Origin: Streptosporangiaceae bacterium
GTDB taxonomy: Bacteria; Actinomycetota; Actinomycetes; Streptosporangiales; Streptosporangiaceae
DNA length: 26,748 bases
Direction: 5' to 3'
Assembly (NCBI GenBank): GCA_025934635.1
Contig: JAICWX010000093.1
Span: 1 to 26,748, forward strand
Shown: positions 1-7,535 of the stretch, one piece after another
Layout of the letters: each line of letters opens with the position of its first letter
Numbering within the stretch: the stretch's first letter is position 1
Made by a program: the position numbers and the translations under genes
The notes under the pieces: generated by a model
Told to the model about the DNA's origin: nothing
The model's input: the letters and a program-made list of their open reading frames with translations, nothing else
Databases searched by the model: none

Positions 1-9
1 CTTCCGGGC

Positions 10-69
10 AACGACATCAATGGAGCATCGATGCCGCTGGAACGACATCGATGGGGCATTGATGTCGTT
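10..69. repeat. Two related inverted repeats upstream of nrtR-like gene
   Basis: The arm AACGACATCRATG occurs at 10-22 and again at 41-53. The second copy is a near-perfect palindrome: arm 41-53, 3-base centre GGG, arm 57-69, with 12 of 13 positions paired. The first copy has the same left arm and 3-base centre (GAG), but its right arm (26-33) keeps only about 8 matching positions. They could be tandem regulator operators (for the downstream NUDIX-type regulator, for instance) or a transcription-ending hairpin of a gene left of the window. There is no T-run after the stem, which argues mildly against a classical terminator. Symmetry is seen directly; function is inference. Confidence 0.55.
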
Positions 70-282
70 ACGACGGGGCAGGCCGAGTGATGGTCAGAGG
101 CCCGTGGTGCGGATGGGATAACTGAGACCTATAGTCCCGGGCGAACGTGCGGCTAGGCCGGGCGGCACGGGGCCGCGGACATCACGGCCGCGGCAGCACG
201 GGCGCGGGCAGCACGGGCGCGGGCAGCACGGGCGCGCCCAACTGGTCCGCGTCTCGGCTGCGCGGGTCAGTACGATGCGAGC
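70..282 (+). promoter_or_regulatory. Leader region of nrtR-like gene with 15-bp tandem repeat
   Basis: No convincing gene is visible here. A TATAGT hexamer at 130-135 is a plausible -10 box, but no good -35 stands 16-18 bases before it. A 15-bp unit (GCAGCACGGGCGCGG) is repeated three times at 193-237, the last copy diverging at its end. It is a G+C-rich minisatellite just ahead of the GTG start at 283. Short open frames here exist only because of the high GC content. Confidence 0.4.
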
Positions 283-1098
283 GTGTCAGGAGACGGGCCG
301 CGGGCAGGCGAGGCCGAGTCAGCGGCGGGCGAGGGTGGGCCACGGGCGGGTGAGGGTGTGCTGGCGGCGGATGGCGGCGGTGCGCGGGGGGCGGGTGCGC
401 GGGGGGCGGGTGAACGGTTCGCGCATGAGGCGCTGGCTGTGGTGCTGCAGGTGCGCGAGGAGCGGCTGTGCGTGCTGCTGTGGCAGCGGGCCGAGGACCC
501 GTTCCGGGGGCTTTGGGCACTGCCCGGGGGGCCGCTCGGGGCGGCCGAGCGGCTCGGTACCTCGGCCAGCCGTCATCTGGCCGCCAAGGTGGACCTCACC
601 GACATCGCCTACCTCGAGCAGCTGGAGACGCGCAGCGACCCCCGGCGCGACCCGCGCGGCCGGGTACTGGCCACCGCCTACCTGGCCCTGGTCACGGCCG
701 GCCTCGAACCGCGCGTGCCGGCGGACACCGCCTGGCATCCCGTCGCGGACCTGCCGGCCACCGCATTCGACCACGGGTCGATCACCGAGTCAGGGCGCGG
801 CCGGCTGCGGGCCAAGCTGTCCTACACCAATATCGGCTTCGCCCTAGCCCCGGAGATGTTCACCATCGCCCAGCTGCGGGACATCTACGCGGCTTCGCTC
901 GGCTACCCGGTCTCGGCCACCAACCTGCAGCGCGTGCTGACCAGGCACGGCGTCATCGAGGCGACCGAGGCGACGGCCCGGCCTACGCACGCGGGCGGCA
1001 GGCCGGCCGCACTGTACCGGTTCGCGGCCCGGACCCTGGTCGTCACTCATCCGTTCGCCGCGTTCCGGCCCCCGGCCGCGTCGTCCGGGACCGCGTGA
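283..1098 (+). CDS. NrtR-like NUDIX/winged-helix transcriptional regulator
   Basis: A NUDIX domain (about residues 49-150) is followed by a winged helix (about 180-255), the architecture of NrtR regulators, which bind ADP-ribose or related ligands and control NAD-cofactor genes. The NUDIX box is degenerate: the spacing G-x5-E-x7-R is recognisable, but the catalytic 'REUxEE' reads RHLAAK. Hydrolysis is therefore probably lost and the domain serves as a sensor, as in known NrtR proteins. The C-terminal part has the family's YTNIGFAL and FTIAQLRDIY segments. The start is a GTG at 283; the first 48 residues are Gly/Ala/Glu-rich low complexity, so a GTG at 358 is a possible alternative. No NAD gene is next to it, so its targets are unknown. 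The stop lies one base from the stop of the converging lipoprotein gene. Confidence 0.8.
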   Translation: MSGDGPRAGEAESAAGEGGPRAGEGVLAADGGGARGAGARGAGERFAHEALAVVLQVREERLCVLLWQRAEDPFRGLWALPGGPLGAAERLGTSASRHLAAKVDLTDIAYLEQLETRSDPRRDPRGRVLATAYLALVTAGLEPRVPADTAWHPVADLPATAFDHGSITESGRGRLRAKLSYTNIGFALAPEMFTIAQLRDIYAASLGYPVSATNLQRVLTRHGVIEATEATARPTHAGGRPAALYRFAARTLVVTHPFAAFRPPAASSGTA

Positions 1099-1099
1099 G

Positions 1100-1516
1100 T
1101 TACCTCATCTGACACAAGACGTCGGCTCTGGTGCGGTGCCCGGCCGTCACCGTGGCCGGCCCGGCGGCCCGGCACACGCCCGCGCCGCTGCCGAAGCGCG
1201 GGCTGCGGCCGGCCACGGTGTAGGTCCCGGCGGGGACCAGGACCGAGAAGCGGCCGTCGGCGCTGACCTGGATGGCACGGCGAACACCGGAACCGGTCAG
1301 GGTGACGGTTCCTGGCCACGGGCGCGGTGCCCCCGGGGCCGGGCCGCCCACGCCGTACAGGTGACCCGTCAGCGTGCCCGCCCGGCTCGCCGGGGTGCCC
1401 GAGGCGGGAGGGGCGGCAGCGGGACGCCCCTCAGCGGGACGGGGGCTGGAGCACGCGGCGATGAGCCCGGCCAGGCAGAGGGCGGCCAGCGGCAGGCAGG
1501 TAAGGGGGCGCTTCAC
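1100..1516 (-). CDS. Small secreted lipoprotein, carboxypeptidase-regulatory-like fold
   Basis: A 138-residue protein with a lipoprotein signal: MKR, then a hydrophobic stretch ending in the lipobox LIAAC with Cys at about residue 22. A Pro/Ala-rich linker follows, then a domain of about 85 residues. The pattern GxLxGxLYGVGG...TVTLTG...VSADGRFSVLVPAGTYTV suggests a beta-sandwich of the carboxypeptidase-regulatory/SpaA-like kind. Such domains usually serve as cell-surface adhesive or structural modules, and no catalytic residues are evident. Two Cys near the C-terminus may form a disulfide. The start is GTG with a G-rich purine tract just upstream. It is divergent from the glycosyltransferase gene, with about 144 bases between them. 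Function not recognised beyond 'surface lipoprotein'. Confidence 0.68.
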   Translation of the reverse strand: MKRPLTCLPLAALCLAGLIAACSSPRPAEGRPAAAPPASGTPASRAGTLTGHLYGVGGPAPGAPRPWPGTVTLTGSGVRRAIQVSADGRFSVLVPAGTYTVAGRSPRFGSGAGVCRAAGPATVTAGHRTRADVLCQMR

Positions 1517-1602
1517 GTCCCCTTCGACGCAGCGGGCCGGTCACCGGGTTCCACGGGGGAAGGCCGGGTCTCAGAGCATTTACTGAGCGACCCCTCAACC
1601 TG

Positions 1603-1616
1603 CCCTGATCAGGGCC
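1603..1616. promoter_or_regulatory. 14-bp perfect palindrome in a divergent promoter region
   Basis: GCCCTGATCAGGGC is a perfect palindrome in the gap between the lipoprotein gene (starts at 1516, leftward) and the glycosyltransferase gene (starts at 1661, rightward). Its position fits an operator for either or both. No regulator gene adjoins it, so the protein that would bind is unknown. Confidence 0.35.
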
Positions 1617-1660
1617 TGACAGTGTCATGCCGCGCGCCACGACTGCCCCGGAGGCCTGAG

Positions 1661-3826
1661 GTGTCCTTGTCATCTGCCATTCCCCTGCCGCGGTCGGCGG
1701 ACGACGACGCCCCAGCGCGGGAGCGCCCTCGATGGGCCCTCTGGCGGTCCCCGGCGGGCCAGCCGCCATGGGCCCGGCCGGCCCTGCTGGGCATCGCGGC
1801 GGTCGCGGCGCTGCTGTACGCGCACAACATCGCCGGGGCCGGGCTGGCCCCGTTCTACTCGGTCGCGGTCAAGAGCATGTCGGTGAGCTGGAAGGCGTTC
1901 TTCTACGGGGCCTTCGACCCCGGCGCGACGATCACCATCGACAAGCTCGCCGGGTCGTTCCTGCCGCAGGCCCTGTCCGCGCGCATCTTCGGCTTCCACC
2001 CCTGGTCGCTGGCTTTGCCGCAGGTCATCGAGGGCGTCGTCTCGGTGCTTGTCATGTACCGCGTGGTGCGCCGCTGGGCCGGGCCGGTCCCGGGACTGCT
2101 GGCCGCCGGGATCTTCGCGGCCACCCCCATCGCGGCGTCCATGTTCGGGCACAGCATGGAGGACGGCGCGCTGACCATGTGCCTGGTGCTGGCGGCCGAC
2201 AGCTGGCAGCGGGCCGTGACGGAGGGCCGGCTGCGCTCGCTGTGCTGGGCTGGCGTCTGGGTCGGCCTCGGCTTCCAGGCCAAGATGCTGCAGGCCTGGA
2301 TGATCGTGCCGGCGCTGCTGATCGGCTACTTGCTGGCCGCGCCGCCCGGCCTGGGCCGGCGGCTGTGGCACCTCGGCGTGGCCGGCCTGGTGATGCTGGC
2401 CGTCTCGCTGTCCTGGATCGCGCTCTACACGTTCACCCCGGCCGCTGACCGTCCCTACGTGGACGGGTCGACGGACAACAGCGCGGTCGCGATGGTGTTC
2501 GGGTACAACGGCGTGGAACGCTTCGGGATATCATTCCCCGGCTCGGTCCAGGCCTTCGGCGGCGGGGGCGGCGGCCGCACCGGTCCCACGACCACGGCGC
2601 CGGGCGGCATCCAGTACAACGCGGGCGGGTTCCTGGGCCTGTCGGGCGGCTGGACGAAGCTGATCGGCAGCCGGTTCGGCCCGGAGATCGGCTGGCTGTA
2701 CCCGCTGGCGCTGCTGGCGCTGATCGCCGGCCTGGCCTGGCGGGGCCGGGCCCGGCGCACCGACCAGCTGCGGGCCGGGCTGGTGATGTGGGGCTTGTGG
2801 CTGGCCACGTTCGGCGTGATCTACAGCGAGATGGGCAATATCCCGCACACGGCTTACATGGCGTCCCTGGCGCCGCCGCTGGCGGCGCTGTCCGGGACGG
2901 GGATCGTGCTGTTCTGGCGGCGGTACCGGTCCGGGAGCCGGGCCTGGTGGCTGCTGTCCCTGGCGGTCGCCGTGCAGGTGGCCTGGGCGTACCAGCTGTG
3001 GTCGGGGTACCGCAGCTTCCTGCCCTGGCTGGCGCCGGCTGCGATCGTGGCGGGCGGGATCGCCATCGTCGCGATGGCGCTGGGGCGGCTGTCGCGGCAG
3101 GCCCTGCTGAAGGCGGGAGTGGCCGCCGGGGCGGTCGGGGTAGCGGCCATGCTGGCTGCTCCGGTGGCGTGGTCCGCGTCCGTGCTCGACGCCCGGTACG
3201 CGGGCAGCTCATTCGACGCCAGCGCCGGGCCCGCCGGAGGGTTCGGCCCGGGTGGCGGGGCCGTGCGGCTCGGCGCCGAGGCGGGCGGCTTCCGGCCCGG
3301 GCGCTTCCGGGAGGAGGGGCGGCCCGGCGACTTCCCGGGCGGCCGGAATTTCCCCGGCGGCGGGAACACGCCGGGCGGCGGCCTGTTCGATACCGCGACC
3401 ACGCTGAGCAGCGGGCAGGAGCAGCTCTACCGGTACCTCACGGCCCACCGGGACGGGGCCAGGTACCTGTTCGCGGTCCAGGGCTGGACCGACGCCGGGC
3501 CGTACATCCTGGCGACCGGGCAGGCGGTGCTGCCGGTGGGCGGCTTCAGCGGCTCGGTCCCCGAACCCACCCTGGCCCGGGTGAAGCAGCTGGTGGCTAC
3601 CGGCCAGCTCAGGTACTTCATGCTCGGCGGAGCGGGCGGGATCGGGGGTGGCGGCGGGATCGGGGGTGGCGGCGGGATCGGGGGTGGCGGCGGGTTCGGC
3701 GGCCGGGGCGGGAACGGCCCCGGCGAGACGGCGCAGATCGCGGCGTGGGTGCAGTCTGCCTGCAAGACGGTCCAGGTCTCAGGCGCGGACAGCACGGGGA
3801 CGCTGTACCAGTGCGGCGCCGCCTGA
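1661..3826 (+). CDS. YkcB-like GT39-family polyprenol-phosphate glycosyltransferase
   Basis: A multi-pass membrane glycosyltransferase of the ArnT/PMT superfamily (about 721 residues), expected to move a sugar from a polyprenyl-phosphate donor to an acceptor on the outer face of the membrane. After a hydrophilic N-terminus, the first helix leads to the first extracytoplasmic loop (SWKAFFYGAFDPGATITIDK), which carries the family's acidic residue. About ten more helices follow. The soluble C-terminal part (about residues 585-720; VQGWTDAGPYILATG, YFMLGG) matches the YkcA/B-like C-terminal domain and contains long Gly-rich tracts. The start is the GTG at 1661: GGAGG at 1650-1654 stands 6 bases upstream. 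The frame stays open far upstream, but that part lies over the lipoprotein gene and has no protein-like character. Substrate unknown. Confidence 0.85.
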   Translation: MSLSSAIPLPRSADDDAPARERPRWALWRSPAGQPPWARPALLGIAAVAALLYAHNIAGAGLAPFYSVAVKSMSVSWKAFFYGAFDPGATITIDKLAGSFLPQALSARIFGFHPWSLALPQVIEGVVSVLVMYRVVRRWAGPVPGLLAAGIFAATPIAASMFGHSMEDGALTMCLVLAADSWQRAVTEGRLRSLCWAGVWVGLGFQAKMLQAWMIVPALLIGYLLAAPPGLGRRLWHLGVAGLVMLAVSLSWIALYTFTPAADRPYVDGSTDNSAVAMVFGYNGVERFGISFPGSVQAFGGGGGGRTGPTTTAPGGIQYNAGGFLGLSGGWTKLIGSRFGPEIGWLYPLALLALIAGLAWRGRARRTDQLRAGLVMWGLWLATFGVIYSEMGNIPHTAYMASLAPPLAALSGTGIVLFWRRYRSGSRAWWLLSLAVAVQVAWAYQLWSGYRSFLPWLAPAAIVAGGIAIVAMALGRLSRQALLKAGVAAGAVGVAAMLAAPVAWSASVLDARYAGSSFDASAGPAGGFGPGGGAVRLGAEAGGFRPGRFREEGRPGDFPGGRNFPGGGNTPGGGLFDTATTLSSGQEQLYRYLTAHRDGARYLFAVQGWTDAGPYILATGQAVLPVGGFSGSVPEPTLARVKQLVATGQLRYFMLGGAGGIGGGGGIGGGGGIGGGGGFGGRGGNGPGETAQIAAWVQSACKTVQVSGADSTGTLYQCGAA
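3638..3691 (+). repeat. Three perfect 18-bp tandem repeats encoding a Gly-rich tract
   Basis: The unit GGGATCGGGGGTGGCGGC occurs three times in a row without a mismatch (3638-3655, 3656-3673, 3674-3691) inside the glycosyltransferase gene, giving GIGGGG repeats. The identity of copies suggests recent slippage, and copy number may vary among strains without breaking the frame. Confidence 0.9.
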
Positions 3827-3881
3827 CGGTGTGCGGCGGCGTACCGGCGGATCACGTCGAGCAGGCGCTGCTCCCCGGGAC

Positions 3882-4346
3882 TCAGCGGGCGGGCTGGGTG
3901 TCCTGGAGACGGTCGAGGACGCGGGAGGTCAGGGCGGTGAGGGCGGCGAGTTCGGCGGGGGTGATGCCGTCGAAGACCAGCTGCCGGACGGTCTCCACGT
4001 GGGCGGGGGCGGCTTGCTCGATGGCGGCGCGGCCGGCCTCGGTGAGGACGGCGAACGCGCCCCGGGCGTCGGTCGGGCACTCCTCGCGGGCGACCAGGCC
4101 GCGCCGCTGCATCCGGGCGAGCTGATGGGATACCCGGCTCTGCTCCCAGGCCAGCGCGCCGGTGATCTCGAACACCCGGCACCGGCCTTGCGGCGCCTCG
4201 CTCAGGACGACCAGGACCTCGTAGTCGGCCAGGGATACCCCGTACTCGTCCTGCAGCTGCCGGTTCATCCGGGCGTTCAGCTGCGAGGTCATCTGCACCA
4301 GGCCCCGCCAGGCCCGCTGCTCGTCTTCGGTCAGCCATCGGCTCAT
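3882..4346 (-). CDS. MarR-family transcriptional regulator
   Basis: 154 residues, the normal MarR length. Helical dimerisation segments at both ends flank a winged helix-turn-helix (about residues 40-105): LADYEVLVVLSEAP, the recognition region WEQSRVSHQLARMQRRGLV, and a wing with the family's acidic/arginine pattern (ECPTDARGAFAVLTEAG). MarR proteins are usually dimeric repressors released by phenolic ligands or oxidants. The gene is divergent from yceI with an 86-base gap holding two palindromes, so it most likely represses itself and yceI. It converges on the glycosyltransferase gene with a 55-base gap. Confidence 0.9.
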   Translation of the reverse strand: MSRWLTEDEQRAWRGLVQMTSQLNARMNRQLQDEYGVSLADYEVLVVLSEAPQGRCRVFEITGALAWEQSRVSHQLARMQRRGLVAREECPTDARGAFAVLTEAGRAAIEQAAPAHVETVRQLVFDGITPAELAALTALTSRVLDRLQDTQPAR

Positions 4347-4371
4347 GACCGCCAGGGTACCCCGGGAATTA

Positions 4372-4404
4372 ATGATGCATCATGCGTGTTCCATGACACG
4401 TCAT
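4372..4404. promoter_or_regulatory. Candidate MarR operators between marR-like and yceI-like genes
   Basis: Two palindromes lie in the short, comparatively AT-rich gap. One is a perfect 12-mer, ATGATGCATCAT (4372-4383). The other is ATGAC-AC-GTCAT (4393-4404). They sit about 26 and 47 bases from the two divergent start codons. Their placement fits autoregulation plus control of yceI by the MarR protein. The symmetry is seen; binding is inferred. Confidence 0.55.
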
Positions 4405-4432
4405 TGACCTACCGGCCCGAAGGAGAAACCCG

Positions 4433-4996
4433 ATGACCACTGCTACCGCCCCCGTCCTGACCGAACTCACCGGCACCTACACCCTCGACCCGGCCCACAC
4501 CCGGATCGGCTTCGTGGCCCGCCACGCGATGGTCACCAAGGTCCGCGGCGCCTTCAACGAGTTCGAGGGCACGGCCACCCTGGACGGCGCCAACCCGGCC
4601 AACTCGAGCGCCCAGGTGACGATCAGCACCGCGAGCATCGACACCAGGAACGCCCAGCGGGACGGGCACCTGCGCAGCAACGACTTCCTGGCCATGGACG
4701 AGTACCCGCAGATCACGTTCGTCTCGACCGGCGCCCGCCAGGTCGACGACAGCACGTTCGAGCTCACCGGCGACCTGACCATCAAGGGCGTGACCAACCC
4801 GATCACGGTCCCGTTCAGCTTCGAGGGCGCGGCCAAGGACCCGTTCGGCAACCTGCGGGTCGGGTTCGAGGGCGCGGTCACCATCAACCGCAAGGACTAC
4901 GGCATCACCTGGAACGCCGCGCTCGAGACCGGCGGCGTCCTGGTCAGCGACAAGGTGACCCTCGAGTTCGAGATCTCCGCGATCAAGAACGCCTGA
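4433..4996 (+). CDS. YceI family (polyisoprenoid-binding lipocalin-like) protein
   Basis: 187 residues forming the YceI beta-barrel: LTGTYTLDPAHTRIGFVARH at the start, VTISTASIDTRNAQRDGHLRS in the middle, then FELTGDLTIKGVTNPITVPF and FEGAVTINRKDYGITW. These are hallmark strands of a family that binds long isoprenoid or amide-type lipids in a hydrophobic cavity. No signal peptide is visible, so this is a cytoplasmic form, common in actinobacteria. AAGGAG at 4420-4425 with 7-base spacing supports the ATG. It is divergently paired with a MarR gene and followed at once by the remains of a pirin gene, a combination suggesting an original yceI-pirin stress/redox operon. Confidence 0.92.
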   Translation: MTTATAPVLTELTGTYTLDPAHTRIGFVARHAMVTKVRGAFNEFEGTATLDGANPANSSAQVTISTASIDTRNAQRDGHLRSNDFLAMDEYPQITFVSTGARQVDDSTFELTGDLTIKGVTNPITVPFSFEGAAKDPFGNLRVGFEGAVTINRKDYGITWNAALETGGVLVSDKVTLEFEISAIKNA

Positions 4997-5010
4997 GCGA
5001 CGGCAACGCC

Positions 5011-5291
5011 CGAGGGCGGCCCGGCCCCGGCTTCGAGACCCACCCGCACCGGGAGCAGCTCGAAATCGACCACGAGCTGCTCGCGCCCCGGCTCCAGCCC
5101 GGCCAGAGCGTGACGCTGCCCGACGCCCCGTTCCTGCACCTGTTCGTCCTCCGCGGCCCGGTCACCCTGGAAGGGACCGGGGAGCTCGCGACCGGCGACG
5201 CGGCCCGCTTCACCGCCACCGGCGGCCAGCGGGTCACCGCCACCGAGCGGCCGAGATCCTGGCCGGGGAGATGCACGCCACCCTCAGCTGA
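5011..5291 (+). pseudogene. Decayed pirin (bicupin) gene remnant
   Basis: The frame read from about 5011 gives pieces of a YhhW-type pirin in the right order but with large gaps. GFETHPHR is the cupin-1 metal motif. It is joined directly to EQLEIDHELL, normally about 75 residues further on, and then to the cupin-2 segment from PGQSVTLPDAPFLHLF onward. At 5248-5249 only two bases remain where a Pro codon is expected. In the shifted frame the normal pirin ending (AEILAGEMHATLS) follows to a TGA at 5289-5291. So the gene lost its 5' end, suffered two internal deletions and a one-base frameshift. A GTG at 5110 gives a short open frame, but it crosses the frameshift. It directly follows yceI. Homology is by recalled family pattern. 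Confidence 0.75.
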
Positions 5292-5295
5292 CCGG

Positions 5296-5351
5296 AGCGG
5301 AATCTTCATTCCGCTTCTGCTAGAGTCATAGCGGAAGCGGAATTCCGCTTC
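5296..5351. promoter_or_regulatory. Twin operator palindromes upstream of MFS-tetR operon
   Basis: Two inverted repeats share the half-site AGCGGAAT/ATTCCGCT. One is AGCGGAAT-CTTC-ATTCCGCT (5296-5315). The other is a perfect 18-mer, GAAGCGGAATTCCGCTTC (5334-5351), with the same half-site without spacer. They flank a possible -10 hexamer TAGAGT (5321-5326). The only genes downstream are the MFS exporter and its co-transcribed TetR, so these are the natural binding sites of that TetR. Confidence 0.65.
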
Positions 5352-5404
5352 GGCCTGCACAGGGTTAGTAAACACAGGATTAAGCGGATACAGGGTCGAG
5401 TGGG

Positions 5405-6859
5405 GTGCTGATGGCCAGGGCGGGCAAGCGGGCGGATTACCGGGTGACGTTCGCGGTGCTGGCGATGGGAGTGGCGGCCTTCGCGCTGCTGCAGTCGCTG
5501 GTGATCCCGGTGCTGACCACGGTGCAGCACCAGCTCCACACCACGCAGGCCACGGTGACGTGGGTGCTCACCGCCTACCTGCTGTCGGCATCGGTCATGA
5601 CGCCGATCCTCGGCCGGGTCGGCGACATGATCGGCAAGGAGCGGGTCTTCGTGGCCACCCTGGTGGCGCTGGCCATCGGCTCGCTGCTGGCGGCGGTCGC
5701 CCCGTCGATCGGGGTGATGATCGTGGCCCGGGTGATCCAGGGCGTGGCCGGCGGCATGATCCCGGTGGCGTTCGGCATCATCAGGGACGAGTTCCCGGCC
5801 GGCAAGGTGCCCGGCGCGATCGGGACCCTGGCCTCGCTGACCGCGGTGGGCGGCGGCCTCGGCATCGTGCTGGCGGGCCCGATCGTGGACGCGCTCGACT
5901 ACCACTGGCTGTTCTGGCTGCCGATGATCCTCACCGTGGCCGCCGCGGTGGCGGCCGTGCTCTTCGTGCCCGAGTCGCCGGTGCGCACGGCCGGCCGGAT
6001 CAGCTGGCTGCCGGCCGTGCTGCTGTCCGCGTGGCTGGTCGCGCTGCTGGTCGCGCTCAGCGAGGCACCGGAGTGGGGCTGGGGCTCCGGCCGGGTCCTC
6101 GGCCTGCTGGCGGCGGCCGTGGTGCTGGCGGCCGGCTGGGTGACCGCCGAGCTGCGCGCGGCCGTGCCGCTGATCGACATGAAGATGATGCGGCGCACCG
6201 CGGTGTGGACCAACAACCTGGTCTCGCTGCTCCTCGGCGTCGGGATGTACGCGACGTTCGCGTTCCTGCCCGAGTTCGTCCAGACGCCGTCCGCGGCCGG
6301 GTACGGCTTCGGCGCGAGCATCACCCGCGCCGGGCTCATGCTGCTTCCGTCGGCGGTCACCATGTTCATCACCGGCATGTTCGCCGGGCGGCTGGCCGTC
6401 CGGCTGGGCGGCAAGACCCTGGTGACCGGCGGCTGCCTGGTCGGCGCGGCGGCGATGGCCGTCCTCGCCTTCGCGCACCAGCAGCAGTGGGAGATCTACT
6501 TCTCGGCCGCGCTGATGGGCGTCGGGTTCGGGCTGGCCTTCTCGGCCATGTCGGCGCTGATCGTGATGGCGGTGCCCGCCTCCCAGACCGGGGTGGCCAG
6601 CGGCATGAACGCCAACATCCGGACCATCGGGGGCAGCATCGGCTCGGCCGCGATGGCCAGCATCGTCACCGCGCGGCTGGCGTCGTCCGGGCTGCCGCCG
6701 GAGTCCGGCTACACCACCGGGTTCACCGTCATGACCGGCGCGCTGGTACTGGCCGCGGTGGCCGGGCTGCTGATCCCGGCCGCCCGGCGGCTGCGCCAGC
6801 GGGGCGGCGCGGCCGGGCCCGAACAGGCCGAGCTGGCCCTGGCCGGCGAGAGCGAATGA
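5405..6859 (+). CDS. MFS transporter, DHA2 (14-helix) drug-export type
   Basis: About 484 residues with long hydrophobic helices throughout. It has the loop 2-3 signature GRVGDMIGKERVF and the antiporter motif region in helix 5 (LTAVGGGLGIVLAGPIVD). These place it in the DHA2 drug:H+ antiporter group (EmrB/QacA-like). It would export a toxic compound using the proton gradient. The start is GTG at 5405 or ATG at 5411; neither has a good ribosome site, so the choice is open. It overlaps the tetR gene by ATGA and is preceded by the twin palindromes, the standard layout of a self-repressed efflux operon. Substrate unknown. Confidence 0.87.
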   Translation: MLMARAGKRADYRVTFAVLAMGVAAFALLQSLVIPVLTTVQHQLHTTQATVTWVLTAYLLSASVMTPILGRVGDMIGKERVFVATLVALAIGSLLAAVAPSIGVMIVARVIQGVAGGMIPVAFGIIRDEFPAGKVPGAIGTLASLTAVGGGLGIVLAGPIVDALDYHWLFWLPMILTVAAAVAAVLFVPESPVRTAGRISWLPAVLLSAWLVALLVALSEAPEWGWGSGRVLGLLAAAVVLAAGWVTAELRAAVPLIDMKMMRRTAVWTNNLVSLLLGVGMYATFAFLPEFVQTPSAAGYGFGASITRAGLMLLPSAVTMFITGMFAGRLAVRLGGKTLVTGGCLVGAAAMAVLAFAHQQQWEIYFSAALMGVGFGLAFSAMSALIVMAVPASQTGVASGMNANIRTIGGSIGSAAMASIVTARLASSGLPPESGYTTGFTVMTGALVLAAVAGLLIPAARRLRQRGGAAGPEQAELALAGESE

Positions 6860-7488
6860 CCCCGGCCGTGACCCAGGGCAGCGTGACCCAGGGCGGCGTG
6901 ACCCAGGGCGGGCGGCGCGATGCCGTCCGCAACTACCACCGCATCCTGGACGCGGCCCGCGACGTGCTCGGCGAGTCGGGCGCCGAGGCCAGCATGGAGG
7001 AGATCGCCACCCGGGCCGGCGTGGGCGTCGGCACCGTGTACCGCCGGTTCGCCAGCAAGGATGCCCTCATCGACGAGCTCGTGCGGCTGGTCATGGAGGA
7101 GGTGACCGCCGCCGCCGACCTGGCCCTGACCCGGGACGGCGGGCACGGCCTGGAGGAGTTCCTGCGCGCGCTGGGCCAGTCCTTCGCCGGCCACGCGCGC
7201 TACGCCAACCTGATGCTCGAGCGGCCGGTCAGCCCGTGCGCCACCGAGCGGCTGCGCGCCTCGGTCAGCGAGCTCACCGCGCGCGCGGTCGCGGCCGGAA
7301 CGGTGGGCCCCGGTATCACCGCGGCTGACGTCATGGCCCTCATCCGGGCCCTGCGCGGGCTGGTCCAGGCCACGCCGACGCCGACCCAGGAAGCCCCGGA
7401 GCTGCCACCCCAGGACTGGCAGCGGTTCCTCGGCATGCACCTGGCGGGGATGCGGGCGGCCCACCCGTTCGGTCCGTCTTGCCTTTAA
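6856..7488 (+). CDS. TetR-family repressor of the adjacent MFS exporter
   Basis: About 210 residues. The helix-turn-helix (about residues 25-70: ILDAARDVLGESG, MEEIATRAGVGVGTVYRRF, KDALIDEL) is typical TetR, followed by an alpha-helical ligand-binding domain. The ATG at 6856 overlaps the exporter stop (ATGA), so translation is coupled. The N-terminal 20 residues come from three copies of a 15-bp repeat (from 6868, VTQGS/VTQGG/VTQGG), an odd flexible tail ahead of the DNA-binding domain. It probably represses its own operon through the palindromes at 5296-5351. Confidence 0.88.
   Translation: MTPAVTQGSVTQGGVTQGGRRDAVRNYHRILDAARDVLGESGAEASMEEIATRAGVGVGTVYRRFASKDALIDELVRLVMEEVTAAADLALTRDGGHGLEEFLRALGQSFAGHARYANLMLERPVSPCATERLRASVSELTARAVAAGTVGPGITAADVMALIRALRGLVQATPTPTQEAPELPPQDWQRFLGMHLAGMRAAHPFGPSCL
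6868..6912 (+). repeat. 15-bp tandem repeat at the 5' end of a tetR gene
   Basis: GTGACCCAGGGCRGC occurs at 6868-6882 and 6883-6897, with a slightly diverged third copy at 6898-6912. It encodes VTQG(S/G) units. Each copy begins with an in-frame GTG, so translation could begin at several points and give N-termini differing by five residues. Confidence 0.8.
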
Positions 7489-7500
7489 AGCCCTAATCCC

Positions 7501-7529
7501 TTGACGAATCTTATGAACGTTCTTTTAAT
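7501..7529 (+). promoter_or_regulatory. Near-consensus sigma-70 promoter of a leaderless tetR mRNA
   Basis: TTGACG (7501-7506) and TTTAAT (7524-7529) are separated by exactly 17 bases; each differs by one base from consensus. Transcription starting about 7 bases after the -10 would begin at or next to the A of the ATG at 7536, and there is no Shine-Dalgarno sequence in front of that ATG. A leaderless mRNA is therefore likely. The spacer contains the palindrome GAACGTTC (7515-7522), a plausible autoregulatory operator. Confidence 0.7.
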
Positions 7530-7535
7530 TCCTTT

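Noticed and set aside
1136..1660. N-terminal extension of the glycosyltransferase frame
   Set aside because: Lies over the lipoprotein gene, lacks protein-like character, and a good GGAGG site supports the GTG at 1661.
5306..6478. Long minus-strand open frame opposite the MFS gene
   Set aside because: Arg/His/Gln-rich shadow of the transporter gene with no ribosome site or recognisable domain.
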